DNA from: Corallium rubrum
Taxonomy: Eukaryota > Cnidaria > Anthozoa > Scleralcyonacea > Coralliidae
NCBI GenBank assembly: GCA_964035015.1
Contig: OZ036005.1
Location: 8,260,188-8,324,187 of the forward strand
Direction of reading: 5' to 3'
DNA length: 64,000 nucleotides
Below, piece after piece: positions 31,836 through 42,959 of this stretch. Position 1 is the stretch's first letter. Every line of letters begins with the position of its first letter. The position numbers were made by a program, and so were the translations under genes. Under the pieces are notes generated by a model. The model was not told the origin of the DNA, made no database searches, and worked only from the letters and a program-made list of their open reading frames with translations.

Positions 31836-34092
31836 TCAATCCGATGCTTCGGCCAAAGCATTTTGGCATGAAGAACAAATCCATGACTCGTTATCAGGCT
31901 CCTGATTAAGATTCTCACACCCCCAATGATGCCATATATCACAAATGTCACATAGAATACTGTTCTGCTCTAGTTCTCCAAACTCCCCATTCTCTAAACA
32001 TAGCTTTTCACATCTTGGACAGTAAGATAGACTCTGGATACCTAAAAGAACTTTTACAACATAACCTTTAAAAAAGAAAATTAAATCCTCAAGTATAGTT
32101 TTCCAGTAATCTTCATCAAAAATGATTTCCTGAATAAAGGAGGTTCCCACTGTTGTCCATACAACAAAATAGCCTTTTGAACAGCCAACCAAAGCCATTT
32201 GCCCTTGTATCTGAGTGTAATACTTGTGTGCTGGATTTAACACTAGTACACCATTGTTGAGTTTCAAAAAATCAGTTTCCTGCCAAGCATCCTCTACTTT
32301 CTTGTTGCGGAACAGCATTCACATTGGCATACTGCATCTGGGCTGGCCCCAACATAGGAGATGTCCCTCTTGACAAAAAGCCCTACTTCTCTAATTCTGA
32401 GTTTCCTGTGTTTCCCAAACTCACTTTTGAAAAAAGCATCTTTTGCATCCCTTTCATGAATCTTTCCCCACTGAATTGATGGCAAGTAATCAAGTGACTG
32501 TTGGTGTCCCATAATGCGAGCAGTGAGAGGTGTTACTTTCACAACTCTTTTTCTTCCACTGATGATTGTTTGCACTTTGGTGTGCACTTCTTGGAATATC
32601 GATGCTGTGATACGCCCCTTCCGTTGTTCAATCCAGTCATTTGAACTGCCCTGTCCACGTGTAGATTTCTCAATAACCTCACACATCTCTGTTGTATAGT
32701 GCAAAGTTTCAAGAAATCCAGCAATATATTCTGCTTCTGCCATATTTGTATGTGTTTCAGTGTACAAAGCAGCTGCGTCAGTCAATGGTGGTGGTGGTGG
32801 TATTTTGTCTTGACTTGGTGCATCACTGGTTGCAAAAGCTTTAAATATGACGGATTTGCTGTTGATGAGTTCCCATTGTGACAAGAATTTCTCTTGGCTC
32901 TCCTTTGTGACAGTTCTGTCACACAGTCGCCTTGGATCAAATTCTCTTTTCATCACAGATGAAATTTCCCTTTTGGGGGTCTCCTTATTAGCATCCATCC
33001 TGTTGTCTTCTCTAAACTTCAAATCCTTTATTTTTCTTGGTTCCACTTCACGTTGTGTTTGGTTATTCCACATGCATGGGACTGAGGTGCATGACGGGTT
33101 AGTATAGCCTCTGGATACAGCATGCTCAACTTTATACAAAAAAGCCATGACATGGTTACAACTTTGAGAGTGACCAGTAGTGCAGCTGCACCATGCCACA
33201 ACTATTTTTTCCTCGGCTTTGTTACTACCAAAATCAGTAGAGTGTCTTTTCCGGAAGAAAAAAGGTTGTCTGGAAGGCGGCCAAACGTTTATGTTTTGTG
33301 ACGTCAACGGCTCGCGAATGCCGCGTGGTGTGTGAACGAATACAACAAAATAGACGAATTCAGTTGAATAAGATGCTAATTTTGAACGTAGTGTAAAATG
33401 AATGTGATACTGTAGTACACACCATTCAGAAAACATCTTGTTCAATAGAATTCGTTGATTTCGTTGAATTCGTTCACACGCCACGTTGCATTCCTGAGCC
33501 GTTGACGTCACAAAACGTACACGTTTGGCCGCCTTCCAGACAACCTTTTTTCTTCCGGAAAAGACACTCTACTGATTTTGGTAGTAATAGCAATCCAAAC
33601 TTCATGTGCATCATCTCTAACTTTTTGGCTTGGTGTAACTTTGCACTTTAGTATGGTGTGTTCAACACTAATATGGGAAAAATGGTACCCACAAAACCAC
33701 TTGCAAAGTTTGTACTTTCCAACATAATCATTATCAAACTCTTTCTTTGAAAGAATGAACGAGAAGATTTTGCCAAGGTCAAGTGAGGGCCAGGTTGTTA
33801 TATCATCCTTCCACATCTCTGGGGTCAATAACTGGGGATCTAAGTCAATTAATTTCACTCGCTTCTTATACTCAACTTTAAGACGAGCCGTTAATTCTTC
33901 AACTAACATGGCAATGGGAACTTGTTGCTCGCATGCTGAAAAGGCTCTTGCAACTAACTCTCTCTTCTTCCCCGGAACATTTAACTTCCTCAGACTCAAG
34001 TAATCTTTCAATTCACCAAGGCTCATTTGAAGGAAGTTATTGTACAACTCATCGCTCTTTGTTGGAGTCAAAACGTCGTTGGGGCCACTCAT
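31836..34092 (-). pseudogene. SAP-SWIM-YqaJ nuclease-PHD gene of the IS5-like element, broken
   Basis: From ATG 34092: SAP domain (MSLGELKDYLSLRKLNVPG, about residues 29-60), then a spacer region cut by the 33225-33584 MITE. A SWIM finger (WCSCTTGHSQSCNH) follows, then a YqaJ/lambda-exonuclease-like part (WIEQRKGRITAS; PSIQWGKIHERDA; YVGASPDAV). At about 32294-32318 the frame shifts and the EIK catalytic segment present in the sister gene (59251-61460) is absent, so a deletion removed part of the active site. The tail (to 31836) has QIQGQMALVG and a PHD-like finger (CPRC, CDIC, WHHWGC, WICSSC) that the sister gene lacks. Not functional as read. Confidence 0.8.
33225..33584. mobile_element. 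360-bp MITE with TA target duplication in the YqaJ gene
   Basis: Ends CTACCAAAATCAGTAGAGTG and the exact complement, flanked by TA at 33223-33224 and 33585-33586. The arms (CTTTTCCGGAAGAAAAAAGG) are ~80 bp and nearly perfect. Removing it with one TA rejoins the SAP and SWIM parts in one frame. The TA TSD suggests a Tc1/mariner- or pogo-type source. The near-perfect arms make it young. Confidence 0.85.
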
Positions 34093-34131
34093 GTTTCTTT
34101 ACAAAGAAATATGTCAAAGTAAAAAGATCAT

Positions 34132-34400
34132 CAGAATTCAAGAGATTCAAGGTTCGCTAATTAAGCGTAAAGAATCACATTAAACTTTGTTTTTGTCGTA
34201 ACAAAAGACTACTACGTACCTTCCTAAACTTAGAGAAAATTCCTCGAGAGTATGAAAGGATATCTTTCAGATTTTCGGGTAAAAAACAGCGTTTAAACAC
34301 ATGGAACTGTAGAATCAGACAACATTTAACAAGAAATAATATGCGTAGTTACCTAGCAACCGGGTTTGTTTGCCCCCCAAACGAAATGGCAGACAAAAAC
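34132..34400 (-). repeat. Right long terminal inverted repeat
   Basis: Complement of 28018-28283, starting 40 bp upstream of the SAP-YqaJ ATG. It differs from the left arm at only scattered positions. Confidence 0.85.
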
Positions 34401-34402
34401 CA

Positions 34403-34605
34403 ATTCACTGCAAACAAAATAAACACACTACAAACAAAATAAAATGCACACTACAAACAAAATAAAATGCACACTGCAAACAAAATAAAATGCACACTGC
34501 AAACAAAATAAAATGCACACTGCAAACAAAATAAAATGCACACTTCAAACAAAATTAAATGCACACTGCAAACAAAATAAAATGCACACTGCAAACAAAA
34601 GGAAA
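34403..34605. repeat. ~23-bp minisatellite (AAACAAAATAAAATGCACACTGC)
   Basis: Eight or nine units of CAAACAAAATAAAATGCACA type, abutting the right end of the IS5-like element. Confidence 0.9.
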
Positions 34606-35610
34606 ACACGTGCGCGCGCAGATGACCGAAAACTGGCGAGAAGGCCTGAAACCTAATTAGAAATTATGGAAACAATATGGCGTCGAGTACAACTACAAGC
34701 AGTTCTAGTTCTAGTGACAATTCTGATGATGAAACAGCTAGACACAACGATTTACCACATGGGTAGCTAGTCCAAGGTGAAAAATTAATTACCCTAAAAG
34801 CATACAAAAAATAGCCCATTATAAAGATTTCATTAAATGGAGTCTATTGGTGCTTATTTCATAACAATTGGACTTTTCGTTCAAAAGTTATGCAATTTTA
34901 ATGTTCTCCGAATATGCAAATGTTTTGACAGAATTATAGAAGAAATTTAGTAACCCTTGCGGCACCAGTAAAAGTGCTAATTTCTCGATAAATTGAAAGA
35001 TCTGTAACTTTAAAACCAAATTAGCTATTAATTTCAAATTTTCAGATCAACTAGTCCAGAAACCTCACAATCTATATTGACATTCAGTGGATCACATTTT
35101 CAACTGCCGTTGCCATGACTACGATGACGTTTACGACAGCCATAGCGACTACAGTTTTGAGGTTAATTTATAGTTTTAAGGCCTTAAACAAGAAACTAAA
35201 GTGGTATTAGATTAGAAAAGTGGCTTTTATGTTTAATTTCATTATATTGAAGTGCAATTTGCATACAGATGTGTTACCATGGCAACAATATACTAAAGTT
35301 TCAAAATTTTGCTGTGTTGCAAAATTAGGCAAAAAAATTAAAAATTTGAAGAATCAATTTTGGATCTTACCCCTTGCAACTCCACATACTTGACAATATC
35401 TAACTTCTCCTTACAATGTGGCTACAGCAGTTGCCAGTTACTACTTGAGAATGGTAATGGAATAGATTGATCAGGAACAGAAGATGTTTTGGGACCAGTA
35501 AGGAGACGAATAAGGAAAGTTTAGCAACAAATCATTTGACATATCAGGGATTGAAATTGTTAATCAATTTGTAGCTTTAAAGTTGTTCCTTAGTACATGG
35601 GTGGCTTCTG
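34606..35610. other. No recognised gene
   Basis: AT-rich kilobase. A 29-codon Ser-rich frame (34677-34766) followed by a possible GT donor is too weak to call an exon. No TIRs or tandem repeats seen. Confidence 0.4.
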
Positions 35611-35611
35611 C

Positions 35612-37055
35612 TGTTAATAATAATAATATATAATAATACACAACTTACATAGCGCCACTTCCATATGTCCAGTGGCGCTTTACATAGTATAAAAAAGAAG
35701 TATGAAATAAAAAACCTAATTGTTAAATACGCTAACAATTGTTAAAAAAGCTTGTTCGTATAAAAATGTTTTAAGTTTACTCTTAAAAATGTTTAATGAG
35801 GTAGACTGTCTAATATCCTCTGGTAAATTGTTCCACAAAGATGGAGCACAAACAGAGAAAGCTCTAACACCGTAAGTCTTCAATCTGAATTTGGGAACAG
35901 AGAGCAACTTCTTATTAGATGAACGGAGGCTGCGCGGAGGATTATAGAGCTGCAGCAAATCTTTCAGGTATTGAGGAGAAGACGCATCATTGAGTGCTTT
36001 AAAGGTAAGTATAAGAATTTTAAAAATGATTCTTTGCTGTACGGGTAAGCCAGTGAAGCTCTTTAAGAATAGGCGTAATATGCTCATATTTACGAGAGCC
36101 TGTAGGTAATCTTGCTGCTGAATTTTGAACATATTGAAGTTTCTGAATCAAGTATTCAGGTAAACCATGAAGAAGAGAGTTACAGTAGTCCAGTTTATTC
36201 GTTATGAAAGCATGAATTAAAATTTGGTTAGATTCAGGTGATAAGTATTTCTTAATTTGAGCAATGTTTCTGATATGAAAGAAAGCAGATTTACAAATAG
36301 AAGAAATATGCTTTTCCATTGTTAGAGTGTTATCAAATAGTACTCCGATATTTCTCACAAACTCAGATTGGATGATGGTATCGTTGCCAACATCAATACT
36401 ATCAATGAAAGGCTGAGGACGATGCCGAGCTCGTAAAATTAATAGTTCAGCTTTGTCATCATTCAAATTCAGTTTATTCGTCACCATCCAATCAGATATG
36501 TCGCGTACACATGCCTCTATCGCAGCTTTGGAGATATCCAAATCACCTTCGATGAGCGGTTGAAAAGTCACATAAATCTGCGAGTCATCAGCGTATAAGT
36601 GGAATGACAGACCATGTTGTCTTACAATATCTCCTAACTGTGAAGTATACAACAAATAAAGTAAAGGACCCAAAACAGAGCCCTGCGGTACTCCACAAAA
36701 CAAACCACGGCTGGAAGATCTTTTACCATCAATTACTACAAATTGAATTCGGTCAGTTAAGTAAGAACGTAACCAGGCTAGAGCTGTTTCTTTAATTCCA
36801 AATCTTTTCTCAAGCCTGGAAAGCAATATCGCATGATCCACAGTGTCGAACGCTGCTGAAAGGTCTAACAGGAGTAGAATAACACAACCACCATTGTCAA
36901 TAGCTCGTAAAATATCGTTTTGTACTCTGATCAGTGCTGTTTCCGTGCTATGACCTTGTTTATACGCAGATTGAAATATTTCATCCAGATTATTATCATT
37001 CACATGTTCAGTAAGGCGTGATGCCACAACCTTTTCTGTAGATTTTGAAATAAAA
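35612..37055 (-). mobile_element. 5'-truncated CR1/L2-like LINE
   Basis: The minus strand holds the reverse transcriptase C-terminal half and a 3' UTR ending in TTATTATTA-type repeats (35612-35635), usual for CR1/L2 3' ends. It stops abruptly at about 37055, next to a 5S-derived SINE, as expected for 5' truncation. Confidence 0.75.
35716..37027 (-). pseudogene. LINE reverse transcriptase, truncated and frameshifted
   Basis: The first frame (37027-36020) has [44 protein letters not shown] (the catalytic YADD) and [14 protein letters not shown] frameshift within 36020-36132 moves to the second frame, which ends with SLWNNLPEDIRQSTSLNIFK and FKSKLKTFLY, a block found C-terminal in CR1/L2/Rex-type LINE proteins. 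No endonuclease domain is present. Confidence 0.85.
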
Positions 37056-37059
37056 GAAA

Positions 37060-37300
37060 GGTTAGGGCATTGCCATCAGTGACCGCTGAGATCTGAAGTT
37101 AAGCCTGGTCGGACGGGGTTAGTACTTGGATGGGTGTCCACCTGGAAATAACCTTGTGTTGATTTTCCAGCTTGGAACTCATGAGAGTAGAGTTATTACA
37201 GTAGTTCTGGTAGTTCTGGTAGTTCATCTCTCCAATGCTTCGAGAGTTTTCCTCTGTGTTCTCCAGTTTCCTCCCATAGTAAAATCAACACTTAAGTAAG
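37060..37300 (+). mobile_element. 5S-rRNA-derived SINE, variant head
   Basis: Head GGGCATTGCCATCAGTGACC differs from the other copies. Core GGTCGGACGGGGTTAGTACT and TGGATGGGTGTCCACCTGGA, tail CATCTCTCCAATGCTTCGAG. A 10-bp unit (GTAGTTCTGG) is tandemly repeated in the tail. Probably a second subfamily. Confidence 0.7.
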
Positions 37301-37483
37301 ATCTGGTCCGTGGCAGCATTCAGCACCTTTGGTGTACCTTTGACTCGTCGAATTTTGAGTTAAATTGTAAAGTCACACGTCTGTTGTGTGTTAATAAGAC
37401 AATTATTATCATTACAAAAATATGTTAATCAATTTATTAGTTCCACCACTTATTTTCATTTTGACCACCAGCAATTTTTAATG

Positions 37484-40400
37484 TTACAACCCAGCTGCCT
37501 CAATTTCTTCTTTAGTTGCAGGCCTGACAACAATCAGCCAATCCTTCTTGTAATCCTCCAGCAATTTAACCTCAAACACATCATCGAAATCATCATACTT
37601 AACCGCAAAATCACAACTAGTATCTTATTGGTCATCATCATAAACTGCCACAACAGTCCCATCATACCAAATTTCTTCACCGTCAATCTCCCACTTGTGC
37701 TTGATTCTCTTCCCAAATAACTTTGCTACTTTCCTTTTTGGCTTCTTCGCTCTGGGTTCTAGGGATGAATGCTCTGCAGTATCCGTAACTGTCTTCTCTT
37801 TCAGTGCTTCCTTGGCCTGGTTTAATATATCTCTCCTTTCCTGATAATGGTATTTCTTCGGCTCTAGCTTCCGTCGTTTGTGCACTAAACATCATAATCT
37901 TTGCCAAATTATCTTGTAGCTCTGAGACTGTGAATGGTCGTCTTTTCTTGTCTACCGTCATACCCATTTGCAAGAGCTTCTTGTCTGGAACTCTTTGATC
38001 AAGAACAACTTTTCGAAAATCCAACTGCAGTTTCAAGGCGCAAAGCTGCTTTTTCTTTGGCTGGTCTTTGAGTTGGTATCGCATTTGGTCTTCACTCTTC
38101 CAGAGCCCACCGATCTTCTCAATCTCTGCACAAAGCTTCTCTTTCTGTGCCTCTTTCTGTTGCTGCTTTACTTGCGTAGCTAACTTTTTTCGCTCTTGCG
38201 CATCCATCCTTGATTGCAAAACCCCCTTCCGTTTTTCTTTGTACATGGTGATTCGGTTAGACGTCTCCTTCGTTGCGATTTCAACAGCCTTTTCCTGTTC
38301 AGCTTCAGACTTTCCTTCCAGCCAACTACCTGTCTTGTTATTCAAATACATAATAACACCACTGGCAGCAATCGTAGTCATACTGGGTTTCTGGTGAAAC
38401 TTCCTGTCCATCTGGGCGAAGTCCCTCTCTGACAGAATGTTTGTTTTCTTACAAAGAGCTGTTTCCTCTCTTATTTCCTCCGATGGCTGGTAATACTTTC
38501 CGCCAGGTAGCTGATCAGCCAATTGGTTGTGCACAACAATACCACATGTGCAACACATCAACTCTAAGCATTCTTGGGTAAGAGCATCAAACTCTACATT
38601 GTTAGTGTCCTTGAAAAGTTCCTCATAAATGTTATCTTTAGTGATTGCTGTTTCACCAAGAAAACATTCACCATCCAACATCATCCCTGAATTCTCACCA
38701 CATCGCTGAAGATGAACCTTTAGGTTGAACCAGACAGGATTCAAATCGAAAATATGCCTTTCCTCTTCAATTCTCCTCCACAGAGGCCCCGTGATGAGTT
38801 TATTGAAAATCCCCAGTGCCCTGAAGCCTGCCAGATAAATGGGATTACCGATATCTCCAGCAATGGATGTGTGGAGGAAGTTGTTGGATTCTATCCTTGA
38901 CAGAAATTCCTTCAAGTGCTCCCTGTGATAGTATGCAGCGCCTCCCAGCACAAAGTAGATGTTGAATCTGTGGTGCAGGAAGGAAACAATGTGGTTATCA
39001 ACCTCAAGCTTCTCCAGAAAGGCCTTCCACTCTGTTGCTTTTCCATTCCTTTGGTCTCCGTGGGTGTATGAGCAGAGCTTGGATACTTCATAGAGCAGGT
39101 CATAAACTCTGGAGTTACTGGTACAGAAACCGCCATGCTCATCTGTGGTGGCTGCCAGCTTGACCCATTCTTTCATTGCTGTTTCTGCATAAATTCCAAG
39201 ATTATAGATAACATGTAATCCGCAGAAAACATGATTGATCGTCGCTATTTTTGACTTCTCACTGTCTGGCAAGTTGGCATAGTTCTCAATAGCAAGAGGT
39301 AGGACATTTTCTCGCCATTACTTCAACTGGTCACAGAAGCTTTTATTTGTGACCACTCTGTCTGTCATTAGATTCTTAATTGATGCAACAAGGTGTGCAA
39401 CTTTAACTTCCACTTCCTCTGGTTCAACCAGAAGTGAAGCCATTTCATGCAAAACATTTCGAAAGGTGTCCAAATAGCATTCAGCTTCCCCAGACAGCAT
39501 ATCTTCTACAGACATTGTGTAGGAACCACTCGGTGTAACAACTTGGAATGACCATTTCTCTTCAAAGTTATACTTTGTGCCATCCATGTGCAAAACATTG
39601 TGCTGACCTTCAATCATTGCATCGGCTACTTGCATTTGGGCCGAGATTCTTGACTCAACCATCAATCGGCTTGCAACACTTTTAGCGGGGAGCCTATCAA
39701 CTTCAGTGTTCGTTAGTTTCTCCAAAACAGCTCTGATAACTTTCTCACAATTTCGAACACTTAAGTTCATACTAAGTAATTCATAGTATACCATTCTGAT
39801 CTCCTTTGTGTATTTCCCATCCTTGAATGTTTGCACAAATGTTTTCCCAAGGACATTTTCCACCTCTTCCTTCAACTTTTCATTTTCATTCTCTAAACTG
39901 CTCACATTTTCTTTTAGATCTTTTAATTCTTCTTCCTTGCTCTTGGATGCTTTGTCTGCTTTGTCCTTGTAATAGTACACCTTCTTCCTTTCATTCTCAT
40001 ATCTATGATTGGCCGCTACCAGTTTCTGTTCTAGGCGCTCTACACGAAGTGCAAGATCCTCATTTATTTCTTCAAGAATGGTATTTTCCTCTTTTGATTT
40101 TGAAATGGCATCATCTTTCCTCTTTTCTCGCTTATTCACATTTCTTGGAAAATAATGAGACAGTTGCTCCGTCTTCTGCTGCAGTTGCTTGTTCAGCTTA
40201 TCATGTCTCTCTTTGAGTCGATTTAATTCAACCTGCAATCCAGTATTTTTTTGTTGCTGCTCTTTCTGAACTCGTGTTCCATTCTTCTCAATCTCATCAA
40301 CTAAGCTAGTGAGTTGAACATTCAGCTCTGTAAGCTTTTCATACTCATCATACAAATCACTAATAGCATGACACTGAGCATTAGCATGATTTAGATTACT

Positions 40401-41076
40401 AGGACTTTCCTGATCTTCACTTTTTTCGCATGGTGTTGGCACTGGACAAGGATAGGCACTGCTCAATAGCAAATCTCTGGCAGTTTTATCTCGAACCGAC
40501 TCAAGGAACTTGGTGTGGATTCTCTTGAAATCAAATGAGAGATATTGCGGCGTTGGATCTTCATCCATTCTAAAGTTCTTGGCCAGCCATTTTCCAATAG
40601 TGCTCCATGTAATATTGCTTGTTTTCAACTTATACCTTCCAAGTTCATGGAACATCCCGATTGTTATTGCCCGATCTTCATCCAATTCAATTATATTACC
40701 ACCATTGAGCTCCTCTAGTTTAAGCCATTTTCCAAGAACTTCCCACTCTTCCGATGGCTTCACCAGAACTTCACAGGCCAGTATCGTTGCAGCAACCTCT
40801 GGCAGTTTGCGAATCTTTTCTTTTAGTTTGCAAAACTTTCTGACAATATTTTGAATATTTATCTCATCACCATCTAAGTCACCATTCAAACATGGGAGCA
40901 TTTTTTGAGAGCTTTATTTCTATATTAGTAGAGTAATTATCTGCAATCTCAAACAGCTTTTCAAAGATCTTGATAGAAATAGTGCAGTTATCTGCAACTC
41001 TGAAATTTCCATCACAAAGTTCATTCTTCTCTTCTTCCGTGAGGAAACTGAGTTTGGAAAAGGCTTCTTCCTCCGT
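37484..41076 (-). pseudogene. Uncharacterised coiled-coil / RNase-H-like / Tudor-like protein, decayed
   Basis: Minus-strand reading of ~1,200 codons with four lesions: a frameshift near 40880, an in-frame TAA at 39318-39320, a frameshift near 37850 and an in-frame TAA at about 37630. The first segment (41076-40880) has LSFLTEEEKNELCDG. Next come a helical region and a long coiled coil (40350-39850). A block follows with NVLHMDGTKYNF, NLMTDRVVTNKSF and, about 45 residues later, NHVFCGLHVIYNLG, then ITGPLWRRIEEE. Asp, Asp, CxxH and Glu in this order resemble the D-D-C2H-E core of hAT/MULE/P-type transposases. The C-terminus has IWYDGTVVAVYDDD and FAVKYDDFDDVFEVKLLEDY, Tudor-like. I do not recognise a named superfamily and found no TIRs. 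Confidence 0.65.
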
Positions 41077-41079
41077 TTA

Positions 41080-42205
41080 CCCGATTTTAACATTATTTTA
41101 GCCTTAGGAGAAATTAGACATGGTGAAACTGTGGGCAGTGGGGTACTGGGGTAATACTGTAAGTATAGAATGTACCTTTTTCCACACTCACTTGATGTAA
41201 AACTCAGCCTATTGAATTAATTTCAAATTTACTTTGTATATTTTCAATAGAATTGAAAGGATTATATAATATTCTGGTTATTTACTAGTTATAAAGCCAG
41301 GCTTCAAGAGACAAGTTGCTGTAGATCTCAAAACTGGCAGCACTTCAGCAGTGATATAACTTATAAGACATTAGTTGCCAAGTAGGCAGTGCAGTGATAG
41401 TGTAGAAAATAACAAATCGAAAATAAGGTAGCTGGAAGGTTGATGCTTATACTATTAAATAATGTGCAGGCAGCCGTTTACTGCGTCTGCAGTCTGCTGA
41501 ATATTTTTATATATTTCGACGGATCAGACGGGCAATACACTACTACACCAGCCTTCCTTATTTTACTCAAGGTTTAAACATTGCTGTTTGTCCCCTCAAG
41601 AGTCCTTTAGGATTTTACACTGTCACTAGCGACTGCTTCCACACGCATGCCATTTTTCGCGCCAAAATCCAATATGTTATAAATGGCAATGGTGGAAAAT
41701 TAGTACGAGCGTTAGCACTTTAAGGTTATTGACAACTTGATGCCATTGTCATATAAGCGCGAAATTTGGCCACAATATAGCTGAAGCATTGATATAACCA
41801 AAAACAGTTCTGAGTTATAACTAACCTTAACACTTTCCACAAAATCACAAGCTGAAAACTGAAATTGTCGTTGAAAATCGCGCAGAAGTCCTATCGAAAC
41901 AGCAGAGCCACGATGTGATAGAGAAGACTGGGTACTATCAGCCTGCCAAATTTGGTAGCATTACATCATTTGCATCATGTTGAAAACAAGGTTCAATGCC
42001 TGCATGTCTCTCAAACAATGCGCCCGCCAAAATGGCGGCCGTAACAAAATCACAAAAGGGCAATTCCACGTGACGGACGTTACATTCAAAGGATTTTTTA
42101 GAAACAAATTATCTTATATCTCTTTAGCTATTATATCTTGGTCCACACTTTTTTCTACAGTAATAAGTAATTACAATATCTATCTCATGAAAAAGTCCAA
42201 TTAAC
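41080..42205. other. No recognised gene
   Basis: Upstream side of the preceding pseudogene; could hold its promoter or first exons, but no ORF or repeat was identified. Confidence 0.4.
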
Positions 42206-42235
42206 TGAAATCTGCGCGTGACGGACGTTACACAA

Positions 42236-42613
42236 AATGGACAAAGACTTTTACCACATAATTTGTAATAAATTTTGTCTTCAAACTTTACTAGACCAGA
42301 TAAAATGTTTATGACATAACATTAACAACAGAACAAATTATATATATTGGAGGTAATTTACTGTCAATCTCCTTTCCAGGGGGAAGCAGAGGCCAAAGAT
42401 GTCGTATTATCTAACGTTTGAGAAATTGTAGTGTTCCCAAGCATTGACCAATCGTGGACAAAGACGTTTACCGTATATGTTTAAATATATGTTGTCTTGC
42501 GAATTTAAAGATAAAAGTTTCATGACATAACATTTAACAAAAGGACAAATTATCTATATTGAAGGTAGTTTACAGTTAATCTCCTTTCCAGGGGGGAGGA
42601 GAGGCCAAAGATG
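42236..42613. repeat. Direct duplication, two ~170-bp copies
   Basis: 42236-42411 and 42453-42613 share GGACAAAGAC, ATGACATAACATT, GGACAAATTAT and CAATCTCCTTTCCAGGGGG in order. CGTGACGGACGTTAC recurs at about 42068, 42220 and 42615, bracketing the copies. Confidence 0.8.
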
Positions 42614-42696
42614 CCGTGACAGACGTTACAAAATTGCCAACTTTAATAATCAACTATAAAACTGTGGCAAAAGCCAAAGTAACTGTCAAATATTGT

Positions 42697-42954
42697 TTAT
42701 AAAACTGGTGGATTGAATGCTTTGACAATCTGGTCCCTAAAATATGGAATTTTGTCTTCTTGGGCAGGCCATTTCCAATATTTTCCAGCTTTGACCATGA
42801 CTGAAACGTCATACTTCTCCCCATGGACTGCCTTGATCTCTCCAGGAAATAACTTGTTGTCATACTCTACGACACACCAACTAGAAACAGTGAACGTGTC
42901 TTACTCTGAGGGTGAATTATCTTGTAGATCCGCTTGCTTGACATCTTTCGTCAT
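42697..42954 (-). pseudogene. C-terminal coding fragment with one in-frame stop
   Basis: 86 minus-strand codons from ATG 42954 to TAA 42697-42699, with one TAA at 42901-42903. After that stop it reads WCVVEYDNKLFPGEIKAV, YDVSVMVKAG, KYWKWPAQEDKIPY and VKAFNPPVL. The YDNKLFPGEI / VSVM / WKWP pattern looks like a genuine small beta-rich C-terminal domain. I believe similar tails occur in uncharacterised cnidarian transposon proteins, but no name is supported. Confidence 0.5.
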
Positions 42955-42959
42955 AGCAT

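Larger units (their letters stand above)
28010..34402. mobile_element. IS5-like (PIF/Harbinger-ISL2EU type) transposon with THAP transposase and YqaJ nuclease, degraded
   Basis: Inverted repeats of ~265 bp: 28018-28283 pairs with 34132-34400 (TTTACCCGAAAATCTGAAAG and CTTTCAGATTTTCGGGTAAA; GTACGTAGTAGTCTTTTGTT and its complement). Inside are two convergent genes, a THAP-DDE transposase (+) and a SAP-SWIM-YqaJ-PHD gene (-). As I recall, this pairing defines the ISL2EU group in Repbase. A hAT derivative (28937-30529) and a TA-flanked MITE (33225-33584) are nested in it. The exact outer ends and TSD are uncertain because the flanks are repetitive. Confidence 0.8.

Noticed and set aside
34677..34766. 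Possible 29-codon first exon rich in Ser
   Set aside because: Low complexity, no partner exon found on the plus strand.
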